Assembly (NCBI GenBank): GCA_944384205.1
Contig: CALWSL010000023.1
Location: forward strand, 1 to 43,958
From: an uncultured Acetatifactor sp.
GTDB lineage: Bacteria; Bacillota; Clostridia; Lachnospirales; Lachnospiraceae
Length of the DNA: 43,958 nucleotides
Reading direction: 5' to 3'
Both the position numbers and the translations under genes were made by a program. Position 1 is the stretch's first letter. Each line of letters starts with the position of its first letter. Shown here piece after piece: positions 1 through 7,136 of this stretch. The notes under the pieces were generated by a model. It saw only the letters and a list, made by a program, of their open reading frames with translations, was not told the origin of the DNA and made no database searches.

Positions 1-2
1 TA

Positions 3-89
3 TTCCGGGTTCATGATTTCCTTGAAAAAGGCGTCATACAAAAGCTTCACGCCCCGCACGCCCGTGCAGAAATCTAAAGAAACGCTGAT
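3..89 (-). pseudogene. N-terminal fragment of a PD-(D/E)XK nuclease family (Rpn/PDDEXK_2-like) transposase, cut by the window edge
   Basis: Reading leftward from an in-frame stop (complement of 90-92), the frame gives a peptide with the stretch DFCTGVRGVKLLYDAFFKE followed by IMNPE, and it runs off the left edge of the window. From memory this matches the first residues of the abundant Lachnospiraceae PD-(D/E)XK transposase-like (Rpn-type) proteins. No ATG precedes it: the stop lies about ten codons upstream, so the true start has been lost at the junction with the neighbouring IS relic. I assign the family by recall of a short segment only. The catalytic core would lie outside the window. 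Confidence 0.4.
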
Positions 90-135
90 TTAATCAAGCA
101 AATTCCCTTTATTTTTGATATAATTAGGGTATCAA

Positions 136-555
136 ATGAAAGGTGCTGATACCATGAAACAACAGACATTTAGTGACATTGAATATTCTAACAGAAAAAG
201 AAAAACCAAACGCAAAGAATTTCTGGCAGCAATGGATGAAATCATCCCGTGGAAATATTGGGTGGATATGATTCGTCCCTACTATCCTTCTGGGAAATGT
301 GGTCGTCCGCCAAGAGATATTGAAGTTATGCTTCGCATGTACCTTATGCAGAATTGGTTTAATCTGTCGGATGCCGGCATAGAAGATGAAATATACGATA
401 GCTATGCCATGCGTTCGTTTATGCAAATAGATTTTCTTACAGAACAGGTACCGGATGCAACTCTTATTGCAGCACCAAAATACACAAAAAAATTTCTGAC
501 CGAAAATAGTGTGGATATTGAAAATTCCACGAAAAGTAGTATGATAGTAATATAA
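136..555 (+). pseudogene. IS5-type transposase, internally deleted remnant
   Basis: The first about 100 residues are a typical N-terminal domain of IS5-family (DDE) transposases: QTFSDIEYSNRKRKTKRKEF, an EIIPW segment, the PPRDIEVMLRMYLMQNW helix and NLSDAGIEDEIYDSYAMRSF. In intact members the motif around PDAT is followed by about 50 residues before a second VDATLIAAP motif that leads into the catalytic core. Here PDAT runs straight into LIAAP, so the two DAT motifs have been merged and the segment between them is missing. After KYTKK the protein bears no resemblance to the family and stops at 139 residues; the DDE catalytic residues are absent. It cannot be an active transposase. An alternative start is the ATG at 154. 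Confidence 0.75.
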
Positions 556-599
556 TTGTGAATTATACGGGTTACAATATATAGTGGAGTGTTTTGACG

Positions 600-1125
600 A
601 TGAAAAACCTGTTTGAACGCACCAGCTCCAACTGGGTGCGATATAGTGAATATGAATGGAAAGCGGCAGAGGACGGCACACTGTTCCTCACACCGACAAA
701 AACGGCACAGCCGAATATCTATGACCCGCTGAGCGAATATCAGCGGATTGTCTTGGATGCCCTCAATATCGGACGCATGGAATCGCAGAAAAAGACACCA
801 CAGGAGATACAAAAGGCAATTCAACAGTTTGCAGTGAAATACGGTCTGCTTGGTCTTATGACAGCTCTGCCCACCACACCGTGCTCTGCTTGACAAGCCG
901 ACGATTGTATGGGATTTCCACTCCCTTATGCCTGGGGTGCAGATGATGTTCAGCTTCATGCTGACCGACATGGAAAAGCCTATCCGTATCGGCAAGCATT
1001 GTTTGCAGACCTTTGTGGCAAGCAGACCAAGTGCGATCTTCCGCAGCCCGCAGTGTAAGAATAAATATAATGTGTATAAAACCCGCGGCAAAAATAAGGA
1101 TAAGGACGGTGGCGGAAATGCCTGA
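600..1125 (+). pseudogene. Frameshifted and internally deleted protein with a C-terminal zinc-ribbon-like motif (DUF6076-like)
   Basis: The 5' part (ATG at 600, GGAG about ten bases upstream) encodes MKNLFERTSSNWVRYSEYEW through GLLGLMTALPTTP and then hits a stop near 893. A different frame continues from about 880 as LDKPTIVWDFHSLM, then MMFSFMLTDMEKPIRI, and a C-terminal pattern KHC...SPQCKNKYNVYK. That is the end of the same uncharacterised Firmicutes family as I remember it (DUF6076-type; not checked). A middle segment of the family appears missing, and the frame changes across the junction. In the relatives I recall, the zinc motif starts CKHC; here the first cysteine is glycine. The 3' end overlaps the start of the next gene by eight bases, a coupling arrangement that outlived the break. 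Confidence 0.55.
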
Positions 1126-2458
1126 GAGCCAAAACATTGAATGGAAAAGCAAATGGAAAGACGAATATCTGGAATGGATTTGCGGTTATGCCAACGCACA
1201 GGGCGGCAAAATCTATAATGGCTGTGATGATGACGGCAATGTAATTGGGTTGCCCAATGCCCGCAAGCTTCTTGAAGACGTACCCAACAAGATCAGAGAT
1301 GCTATGGGCATTATTGTCAGAGTAAACCTTTACGAAGAAAACGGAAAAGAATACATTGAAATTGATGTTCCTTCATATCCGATAGGCATTTCCTGCAAGG
1401 GTGTCTATTATTATCGAAGCGGTAGCACACGGCAGATTTTGACCGGTCCCGCATTGGAAGCCTTTTTGATGCGTAAGCGTGGTGCTACTTGGGATAACCT
1501 TCCTCTGCCTGCATTTTCTTTAAACGATATTGACGATTCCATCGTAGAGCGCTTTAAACAGTGGGCTGCTAAAAAGGGGCGAATTGACAAAAGCGTTTTA
1601 GACGAGCCGAAGGATGTGCTTATGGAAAAGCTGCATCTGATAAATGGCTCATATCTGACCAATGCGGCAATGCTTCTGTTCTCAAAAGACCCGGAGAAAT
1701 GGCAGATCGGCGCATACGTTAAAATCGGCTTCTTTGAAACCGACGCCGATCTGTTGTATCAAGACGAGGTACACGGCTCTATTTTGGAACAGATTGATAA
1801 AATCGTAGAGCTTGTATATCTGAAGTACATGAAGGCGAAAATCTCCTACGATGGTATGCAACGCATTGAGCGATATTTTGTACCGGAAGCAGCTTTGCGT
1901 GAAGCTCTGTTAAACGCACTGTGCCACAAACAGTATCAGTCCGGTGTTCCGATTCAGATAAGCGTATATGAGGATAGGATGTATATCGCTAACTGTGGTT
2001 GCCTGCCCGAAAACTGGACATTGGAGAACCTGATGCGTAAACACGCTTCCAGTCCTTACAATCCCAATATTGCCCATGTGTTCTATTTGGCAGGCTTCAT
2101 CGAAAGTTGGGGACGTGGAATTGAGAAAATCTGCTCCGCTTGTGAGAAAGATGGTGTTCCGCAGCCCGTTTATACAATCAATCCCGGCGACATTATGATT
2201 GAGTTTACCGCACCGGAGGATAGAGTTATCCGTTTTGGGAAGGTGACTGATCGGGTGATTGATAAGGTGACTGATGAAGAACGTGCCTTACTGTCGCTTC
2301 TTACAGAGGATCCCGGCTATACGATGCCACAACTTTCTGCGAGAATGGGAATCAGCAGAAAAACGGTGGCACAGAGAATAAAACAGCTCAAAGAAAAGGG
2401 AATCATTGAGCGTATCGGCTCCGATAGAAAAGGCTATTGGAAGATCAACAGCAAATGA
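1118..2458 (+). CDS. Schlafen AlbA_2 / HATPase_c_4-like / winged-helix ATP-binding protein
   Basis: This 446-residue cytoplasmic protein belongs to the 'ATP-binding protein / putative transcriptional regulator' family (COG2865 type). Residues about 1-120 form the AlbA_2 domain (IEWKSKWKDEYLEWICGYAN, then QGGKIYNGCDDDG). Residues about 240-380 carry the GHKL-like region (VPEAALREALLNALCHKQYQ, ESWGRGIEKI). The C-terminus (about 390-446) is a winged helix (TMPQLSARMGISRKTVAQRI) ending in GSDRKGYWKI. The start at 1118 follows a GGCGG element and removes a non-homologous upstream extension. Between ATPase and winged helix lies a short repeat, KVTDRVIDKVTDEE. The gene overlaps the broken gene upstream by eight bases. 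Target and effector are unknown; a role in transcription control is inferred from the domain order. Confidence 0.8.
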   Translation: MPESQNIEWKSKWKDEYLEWICGYANAQGGKIYNGCDDDGNVIGLPNARKLLEDVPNKIRDAMGIIVRVNLYEENGKEYIEIDVPSYPIGISCKGVYYYRSGSTRQILTGPALEAFLMRKRGATWDNLPLPAFSLNDIDDSIVERFKQWAAKKGRIDKSVLDEPKDVLMEKLHLINGSYLTNAAMLLFSKDPEKWQIGAYVKIGFFETDADLLYQDEVHGSILEQIDKIVELVYLKYMKAKISYDGMQRIERYFVPEAALREALLNALCHKQYQSGVPIQISVYEDRMYIANCGCLPENWTLENLMRKHASSPYNPNIAHVFYLAGFIESWGRGIEKICSACEKDGVPQPVYTINPGDIMIEFTAPEDRVIRFGKVTDRVIDKVTDEERALLSLLTEDPGYTMPQLSARMGISRKTVAQRIKQLKEKGIIERIGSDRKGYWKINSK

Positions 2459-2656
2459 TAGATGTAAAAAAGTAGCGTTTGAAACCAAAAGGTGTTATTT
2501 GCTATCAAAAGCTATTAAGTGCGCTCCAAAAAGTGTTGATTGCTCTGAAAAGAGTTGCGATTGCTCAAAAACAGTTCTTTGGCATACATTATCAGTCACC
2601 CAAGGTGACTGATAGGGTGACTGTAAAGGTGACTGATCGTCCGACAAAAAGATAAT
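2459..2656. repeat. Relic with 21-base micro-repeats and a second copy of a VTDRVT linker
   Basis: No gene with a credible start is seen. From about 2481 an open frame without a start codon runs to a TAA near 2655. It first shows about four degenerate 21-base units (cores such as AAAAGTGTTGATTGCTC and AAAAGAGTTGCGATTGCTC) giving heptads like KVLIALK and RVAIAQK. It then reads SPKVTDRVTVKVTDRPTKR, which resembles the linker inside the preceding AlbA_2 protein (KVTDRVIDKVTD). This is probably the tail of a second, lost AlbA_2-type gene or a duplicated linker. Confidence 0.4.
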
Positions 2657-2895
2657 GGGGCTGTCGGGAAATAGATAGTCCAAAGCAGGAGGCAGTCGGA
2701 TAGACTGTCCCAGAAATAACCCTGTGAGAGTGAAACATGGGTATGATGGAAATCATACTTTCGGAACATCACCTCTCCGGTTATATGCTATATATGTTAA
2801 TCCTTATGGATTATGAAGATAAAAAGCAAAAAACAATCTAATAAATTTAGTTTTGTTTTTTGCTTTTTTAAGTTGTTGACATTTGGACAGTCCCC
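2657..2895. mobile_element. Possible MITE or IS remnant with GGGG-CTGTC-like ends
   Basis: The left boundary reads GGGGCTGTCGGGAAAT. The right boundary, read on the minus strand, is GGGGACTGTCCAAATG. With small gaps these ends match as imperfect inverted repeats of a style common in Firmicutes insertion sequences. The 239-base interior has no open frame of note but holds hairpins, including GTATGAT/ATCATAC near 2750 and the long perfect repeat annotated separately. No target-site duplication was recognised, so the call is tentative. Confidence 0.35.
2821..2868. terminator. Perfect 16-bp inverted repeat, bidirectional terminator-like
   Basis: The arms AAAAAGCAAAAAACAA (2821-2836) and TTGTTTTTTGCTTTTT (2853-2868) are exact complements, with a further CTAA/TTAG pairing inside the loop. 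The T-rich 3' arm on both strands would suit termination of the plus-strand AlbA_2 transcript and of the minus-strand lipoprotein transcript. It is AT-rich, hence weaker than a classic terminator. Confidence 0.55.
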
Positions 2896-2917
2896 TGATC
2901 GCAGTTTAGTTTTTTAT

Positions 2918-3514
2918 TTAATTGACAAATAAATAAATTTTTGTCTCGGCTGTCTCTCCATCAGGATAAGATATAACATCTACTTGCACCAACTCTTCAT
3001 TCGGTATTTCTAATTCCATATAAGATGAATTTGACCAATATATTAATTCATCTGCTACAAAAACTGATGTATTTTTTCCTTCTCTATATGGAATCGCAAA
3101 CCTATCACCTTCTTCAACAATATACGCTTGCTCCGGTCCTGTTGTAACTGGCTCAATGATCTTTTGTGTTCCTGTCGTTTCATTCCAAACAACCAAACAT
3201 ACTTCATCATTGCCTTCCTGCTTAGCCCAGGTTTCAAAGTCTACCATTTCAGTCTTCGGTTCTTCAGAGGTTGTTTCTTCTACAGGTTCTTCTGTTACTA
3301 CTTCTTCTGTAGGTTCTACTTCAACTTCTGTTTCTGCTTCAGGCTGCTGCACTTCTTCTGTAGGTTCTACTGTTTCTTCTACCGTTTCCGCAATTTCAGA
3401 CGATTGCACTGCTGTTTTCTCTGCATCCGGCGAAGAACATGCCGCCAGCATCGCCATCAGGCATACGCTCATTACTCCCGCTGATACAAATTTCCTGATT
3501 AATTTTCGTTTCAT
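2918..3514 (-). CDS. Secreted lipoprotein with an acidic Thr/Glu/Pro-rich linker
   Basis: The 198-residue product starts with a lipoprotein signal: MKRKLIRKF, a hydrophobic stretch, then LAAC at about residue 26 followed by SSPDAE. Residues about 40-87 are a low-complexity linker dominated by E, T, V and P (repeats such as VEPTEEV and EEPVEE), which would hold the C-terminal domain away from the membrane. The C-terminal about 110 residues (MVDFETWAKQEGNDEVCLVV to the end) form a small domain, probably beta-rich; the family is not recognised. A GAGGAGG ribosome binding site lies nine bases before the ATG. It is divergent from the XRE regulator at 3858, about 340 bases away, which may control it (inference). 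A terminator-like repeat lies about 50 bases downstream. Confidence 0.8.
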   Translation of the reverse strand: MKRKLIRKFVSAGVMSVCLMAMLAACSSPDAEKTAVQSSEIAETVEETVEPTEEVQQPEAETEVEVEPTEEVVTEEPVEETTSEEPKTEMVDFETWAKQEGNDEVCLVVWNETTGTQKIIEPVTTGPEQAYIVEEGDRFAIPYREGKNTSVFVADELIYWSNSSYMELEIPNEELVQVDVISYPDGETAETKIYLFVN

Positions 3515-3857
3515 TTCAAATCCTCCTCATTTTGACTATTATATTTTTTATCTCTGACTGAGATTCTCTGTTGCCGTTGTTTCCTATAAATACCTATAAT
3601 TATATAAAATATATAGATATAGCCATTTAGAAGAAGTAAGCGAAAAGAGAAAACACCCAAGACGAGCTTCCGCAATATCGGCAACATGGGAAACATTGGC
3701 AACATCCGTTTCCTTACGGTAATCATTATAAGGCGGGAAATTTCGCCGTTCAACCCTGGACAACTTCCTAGACAAAAAACTTGCATTTTTTCCCTTGCCA
3801 TTCGATTATAGATACTATAAAATATAATCATTATTTTACACCATGGAGGAAGCTTAC
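3515..3857. other. Divergent intergenic region with candidate operator repeats
   Basis: 343 bases separate the lipoprotein from the XRE regulator. Visible structure: a short inverted repeat ATCTC/GAGAT near 3555-3570; several AT-rich -10-like boxes on both strands at 3585-3615; a direct repeat GGCAACAT at 3680-3687 and 3698-3705; and a near-palindrome, GGCGGGAAATTTCGCC, at 3732-3747. The last two lie where an operator for the regulator or for the lipoprotein could be. The open frames in this region lack ribosome binding sites and family resemblance, so none is called. Confidence 0.4.
3795..3823 (+). promoter_or_regulatory. Sigma-A type promoter of the XRE regulator gene
   Basis: TTGCCA at 3795-3800 and TAAAAT at 3818-3823 with a 17-base spacer. 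The predicted start lies about 25 bases upstream of the GGAGGAA ribosome binding site at 3845-3851. Confidence 0.5.
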
Positions 3858-5294
3858 ATGTCTGTATTTTCAGAACATCTGAATGCTTTGATACAAAAGA
3901 AAAGCCTTACTCTTTCTTATTTAGAAAAAGAAAGCGGTTTATCCATAGCTTTAATTTCAAAAATCAAGACGGGAAAACGCTTGCCTGAGTCTGAAGAAAA
4001 AGCGATAAAATTATTACGGGCTCTTCATTGTTCTGCTGAAAAAGAGAAAGAATTATTAAAAGAATATCGTATTGAAAGGATTGGGCGGGAAAAATATTTA
4101 TATATGGAGGAAATTCGTAAAATGCTGAATTCTCTTTCTCACTATTCTTCACCCATCAATATTTACGGAACCACAGAATTTAAGTTTGAAAAAAATCAAA
4201 TTGTTTCGGGGGAAAACAACATCAAAACATTAATCCATTATTTGCTGGAAACAGAAACTTCAAATAACTGTGCTGTTTTGAAAATACTTCTTCAGCCGAA
4301 ATTCTCTTTCCTCGAAGATTGTTTAGTACTCGCTGTATCCAATAAAAATATGTCAAATCTCCATCTGGAGCATATTATCTCTTTGCGCGAATTAAACGAT
4401 TATCTGTCTAATTGTGAAAATCTTAAGCTTGCCAATAGCTGTTTACGTCTGGCTTCCATATACAAAAGTCACTATCAGGCATTTTATTCCTACAAGGCAG
4501 AACTGCCGACTGATTTTTTTCCGTATTGCGTTCTGACCTCGCAATATGGTTTGTTAATTAGCGCTGATTATCAGAATGCTCTGCTGATTTGGGAAACTGC
4601 AACTCTCAACGTTCTCAACCGGATGTTTGATAGCATAAAACAAGGATGCCGCCCTTTTATTCATACAACGGATGGCGTGAATGGTTTTCTGCAGGCTTAT
4701 GCAGAAAATCTTCAAAATTCTGATACAAGTGATGATTATACTGTCGGCATTTCCTGTGTCCCCTGCATCATGACGTCAATATCACCTGAACTGGCCATGA
4801 GGCGTATCAATCCTGAATTAAAGAAAAACAGCTATGTTATGAATTTTTTAAAATTTTACTTTACAAACCAGCGCGCTGCAAAAGATATTACCATTTTCTC
4901 CATGGATGGCTTGAAACTTTTTATGCAGACAGGACTTTGCTATGAACTTCCCGAAGGATGCTGCGACGCCTTTTCAATCGAGGAAAGAATAGCAATTATG
5001 GATTCCTTTATGCAAAAGGCAGAAACAGGACAGCTCATTCCCATTTTAGTCAGAGACGAGCAGTTAAAGCTGTCTCCTGAGCTGGTTATCACGGTTTATA
5101 ATTTCAGGAATCCTATCTTTATGTGGCACCTGCCTGAGATTCCATTCAGTTCCTGTTATATTCAGGAAGCCGGAATCCAAAACAGTATTATGGATTTCCT
5201 GATTTACATCCAGAATGCGGAAGATATTACCTACTCCCGCCAAGAAAGCTTAGCCATCCTGAAAGAGTACATGAATAACCATTTTCAATATTGA
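3858..5294 (+). CDS. Large XRE-type helix-turn-helix regulator with an uncharacterised C-terminal domain
   Basis: The start is set at the ATG at 3858, seven bases after GGAGGAA, rather than at the earlier ATG at 3843, which overlaps that ribosome binding site. The product is 478 residues. Residues about 3-58 are a Cro/CI-type helix-turn-helix (LNALIQKKSLTLSYLEKESG, then SIALISKIKTGKRLPESEEK). The following about 420 residues have no transmembrane segments and no motif I recognise; they are moderately rich in aromatic residues and cysteine and may sense a ligand. Such long XRE proteins in Clostridia are generally local regulators of a neighbouring gene. The natural candidate target is the divergent lipoprotein at 2918-3514, but this is inference from position only. 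Confidence 0.75.
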   Translation: MSVFSEHLNALIQKKSLTLSYLEKESGLSIALISKIKTGKRLPESEEKAIKLLRALHCSAEKEKELLKEYRIERIGREKYLYMEEIRKMLNSLSHYSSPINIYGTTEFKFEKNQIVSGENNIKTLIHYLLETETSNNCAVLKILLQPKFSFLEDCLVLAVSNKNMSNLHLEHIISLRELNDYLSNCENLKLANSCLRLASIYKSHYQAFYSYKAELPTDFFPYCVLTSQYGLLISADYQNALLIWETATLNVLNRMFDSIKQGCRPFIHTTDGVNGFLQAYAENLQNSDTSDDYTVGISCVPCIMTSISPELAMRRINPELKKNSYVMNFLKFYFTNQRAAKDITIFSMDGLKLFMQTGLCYELPEGCCDAFSIEERIAIMDSFMQKAETGQLIPILVRDEQLKLSPELVITVYNFRNPIFMWHLPEIPFSSCYIQEAGIQNSIMDFLIYIQNAEDITYSRQESLAILKEYMNNHFQY

Positions 5295-5319
5295 CAATAG
5301 GAAAGCAAACCATTATAGT
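5291..5319 (+). promoter_or_regulatory. Promoter of the thiT leader
   Basis: A consensus TTGACA at 5291-5296, exactly 17 bases, then TATAGT at 5314-5319. It overlaps the last bases of the XRE gene and puts the transcript start about 10 bases before the TPP riboswitch. Confidence 0.75.
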
Positions 5320-5335
5320 AGTTTCTGAACCAAAT

Positions 5336-5424
5336 AACGCTAGGGGAGCACATCGCTGAGATTGAATCAGAAAGATTCTGACCCTCACTACTTGAACCGG
5401 ATAATACCGGCGGAAGGAAGCAAT
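5336..5424 (+). promoter_or_regulatory. TPP riboswitch (THI element)
   Basis: The conserved blocks of the thiamine pyrophosphate aptamer occur in order: AGGGGAGC at 5342, the CTGAGA core at 5356-5361, a variable stem, ACCCTC around 5381, then GAACCGGATAATACCGGCG and GGAAGGA near 5420. Binding of TPP would switch off expression of the thiT gene that follows. The CTGAGA and GATAATACC motifs with conserved spacing make the identification firm. The boundaries are good to a few bases. Confidence 0.93.
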
Positions 5425-5471
5425 ATCATTGGAGTTTACGAACGGTATTCCGATGGTAATCCGATGTAGTC

Positions 5472-5502
5472 CCTCCTTGCGCAAACAAAGGAGGATTTTT
5501 TT
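5472..5502 (+). promoter_or_regulatory. Riboswitch expression platform: hairpin that hides the thiT ribosome binding site
   Basis: CCTCCTT (5472-5478) pairs with AAGGAGG (5488-5494), which is itself the Shine-Dalgarno sequence eight bases before the thiT ATG. Seven T residues follow (5496-5502), so the same hairpin could act as an intrinsic terminator. Either way it is the likely off-state of the TPP switch. Confidence 0.7.
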
Positions 5503-6045
5503 ATGTCAAAAACAAAGCAACTCGTATTTTCTGCCATGGCTATCGCTCTGGCAACCGTAATCGCCACAGTCATCAAACTGCCCAGTCTGCCAAACGGCGG
5601 CTCTGTCACACTGTTCAGTATGCTGATTGTCTGCATGGTAGGCTACTGGTATGGTCCCGTTACCGGTATTATCGCTGCTGTTGCATACGGTATTCTGCAA
5701 TTTATCACAGGTCCTTACGTGGTACACCCCGCACAGGTGCTGTTGGATTATCCCCTGGCATTCGGCGCCCTGGGATTGTCCGGTTTCTTCTACAAGAAGA
5801 AAAACGGTCTGATTCTCGGATATCTTACAGGCGTATTCGGAAGATTTGTATTCCACATGATATCGGGACTGATTTTTTATACGACCTATGTGGATTCCTT
5901 TCAGGAAAATGCTGCTGCCATCTGGGCATCCACCCTGTACAACTTAAGCTATATTCTGCCGGAAGCGATTCTGACCTTAATTCTGCTGGCGCTTCCCCCT
6001 GTGCGCAGTATGTTTGGCAAATTGAAGGTTATGGCGACAGAATAA
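5503..6045 (+). CDS. thiT: Energy-coupled (ECF) thiamine transporter S component ThiT
   Basis: The 180-residue integral membrane protein has about six hydrophobic segments, the usual ThiT length and topology. Family features visible are the N-terminal LVFSAMAIALATVIATVIKL, the loop KLPSLPNGGSVTLFSMLIV, GYWYGPVTGIIAAVAYGILQ, and FITGPYVVHPAQVLLDYPLA, which lines the thiamine site in the known structure. It binds thiamine and works with the shared EcfA/EcfA'/EcfT module, not encoded in this window. The upstream TPP riboswitch confirms the substrate. It is a single-gene transcription unit, closed by a terminator at 6078. Confidence 0.95.
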   Translation: MSKTKQLVFSAMAIALATVIATVIKLPSLPNGGSVTLFSMLIVCMVGYWYGPVTGIIAAVAYGILQFITGPYVVHPAQVLLDYPLAFGALGLSGFFYKKKNGLILGYLTGVFGRFVFHMISGLIFYTTYVDSFQENAAAIWASTLYNLSYILPEAILTLILLALPPVRSMFGKLKVMATE

Positions 6046-6077
6046 TAACCACGACATAACAGCAAAGTCATCTCTTA

Positions 6078-6107
6078 GGAGCGCTGCTGCAAAGCGGCGC
6101 TCTTTTA
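6078..6107 (+). terminator. Rho-independent terminator of thiT
   Basis: GAGCGCTGCT and AGCGGCGCTC form a strong GC-rich stem with a short loop, followed by TTTTAT. It overlaps the last codon of the convergent kdgK gene. Confidence 0.85.
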
Positions 6108-7136
6108 TCTCTGCACACGTCCGGAACCGTCACCGCCGGCAAGTTTCTCCACTTCCGCCACAGTTACGCGGTTGTAATCTCCTTCAACAGAATGCTTGAG
6201 TGCGGATGCTGCAACGGCAAACTCGATGGCATCCTGAGAAGACTTTCCGTTCAGCAGGGAGTAAATCAGTCCGCCGCCGAAGGAATCACCGCCGCCTACA
6301 CGGTCTACAATATGGAGATGATAGGATTTGGAAAAGCAGTAATTCTCACCGTCATACAACATGCCTGCCCAGTCGTTATCACTGGCAGAGATGGAGGTAC
6401 GCAGCGTGATTGCCACCTTTTCAAAGCCGAAGGTATCTGCCAGTTGTTTTGCAACAGATTTGTAACCTTCATGATTCAGCTTTCCGCCGTAAATATCAGT
6501 CCCCTCTGCCTCAATGCCGAATATGTCCTTTGCATCCTCTTCATTGGAAATACAAACATCTACATACTGACACAAACCGGTCATAGCCTGGCGGGCTTCT
6601 GCCCGCGTCCACAATTTACCGCGGTAATTCAAATCACAGGAAATTTTTACACCTTTTGCCTTTGCCGTCTGGCAAGCCTGACGGCAGATTTCTACAACAT
6701 TCGGACCCAGTGCCGGCGTAATACCCGTAAAATGGAACCAGTCAGCGCCTTCAAAAATGGTATCCCAGTCAAAATCCTCCGGCTGTGCTTCCTGAATTGC
6801 GGAATGCGCCCGGTCATAAATACATACACTTCCTCTCTGAGAGGCGCCCTTTTCCAAAAAGTAAATACCTACCCTGTCGCCGCCGCGGACAATATGGGAA
6901 GTGTCCACACCAAAATATCTCAGAGAATCCACTGCTGCCTGACCGATAGCATGACCGGGCAGTTTAGTCACATATACACTGTCCATGCCATAATTTGCCA
7001 GCGACACTGCCACGTTTGCCTCTCCGCCGCCGAAGGTTGCCTGCATCTGGTCATTCTGGAAAAAACGATAATATCCGTTCGGTGCCAGACGAAGCATAAT
7101 TTCTCCGAAAGTTACAATCCTTGGGTTTTTAACCAT
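6105..7136 (-). CDS. kdgK: 2-keto-3-deoxygluconate kinase (PfkB/ribokinase family)
   Basis: This cytoplasmic enzyme phosphorylates 2-keto-3-deoxygluconate (KDG) with ATP to KDPG. The 343-residue length is normal. The PfkB signatures are seen: the N-terminal FGEIMLRLAPNGYYRFFQ and FGGGEANVAVSLANYG substrate-binding region, and the C-terminal DRVGGGDSFGGGL, with the catalytic base Asp about 284 in the anion-hole motif. It is the last gene of the uxaC-uxuA-uxuB-kdgA-kdgK operon; its ATG overlaps the end of kdgA by eight bases, so the two are translationally coupled. The adjoining KDPG aldolase fixes the substrate more firmly than the sequence alone. Confidence 0.93.
   Translation of the reverse strand: MVKNPRIVTFGEIMLRLAPNGYYRFFQNDQMQATFGGGEANVAVSLANYGMDSVYVTKLPGHAIGQAAVDSLRYFGVDTSHIVRGGDRVGIYFLEKGASQRGSVCIYDRAHSAIQEAQPEDFDWDTIFEGADWFHFTGITPALGPNVVEICRQACQTAKAKGVKISCDLNYRGKLWTRAEARQAMTGLCQYVDVCISNEEDAKDIFGIEAEGTDIYGGKLNHEGYKSVAKQLADTFGFEKVAITLRTSISASDNDWAGMLYDGENYCFSKSYHLHIVDRVGGGDSFGGGLIYSLLNGKSSQDAIEFAVAASALKHSVEGDYNRVTVAEVEKLAGGDGSGRVQR

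Noticed and set aside
124-1199. Long minus-strand frames opposite the IS relic and zinc-finger pseudogene
   Set aside because: No ribosome binding sites and Cys/Phe/His-rich composition typical of antisense shadows; the plus-strand reading is recognisable family sequence.
2406-2612. 68-residue Cys/Lys-rich frame after the first AlbA_2 gene
   Set aside because: It starts inside the AlbA_2 gene without a ribosome binding site; the 21-base repeats read better in another frame but neither has a valid start.
3128-3557. Plus-strand frames opposite the acidic lipoprotein
   Set aside because: They are mirror images of the Glu/Thr repeat linker (Phe/Cys/Ser-rich), with no start signals.
3511-3831. 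Frames of 63-106 residues in the divergent intergenic region
   Set aside because: No ribosome binding site, overlap with promoter elements, no family resemblance; the repeats look like DNA sites.
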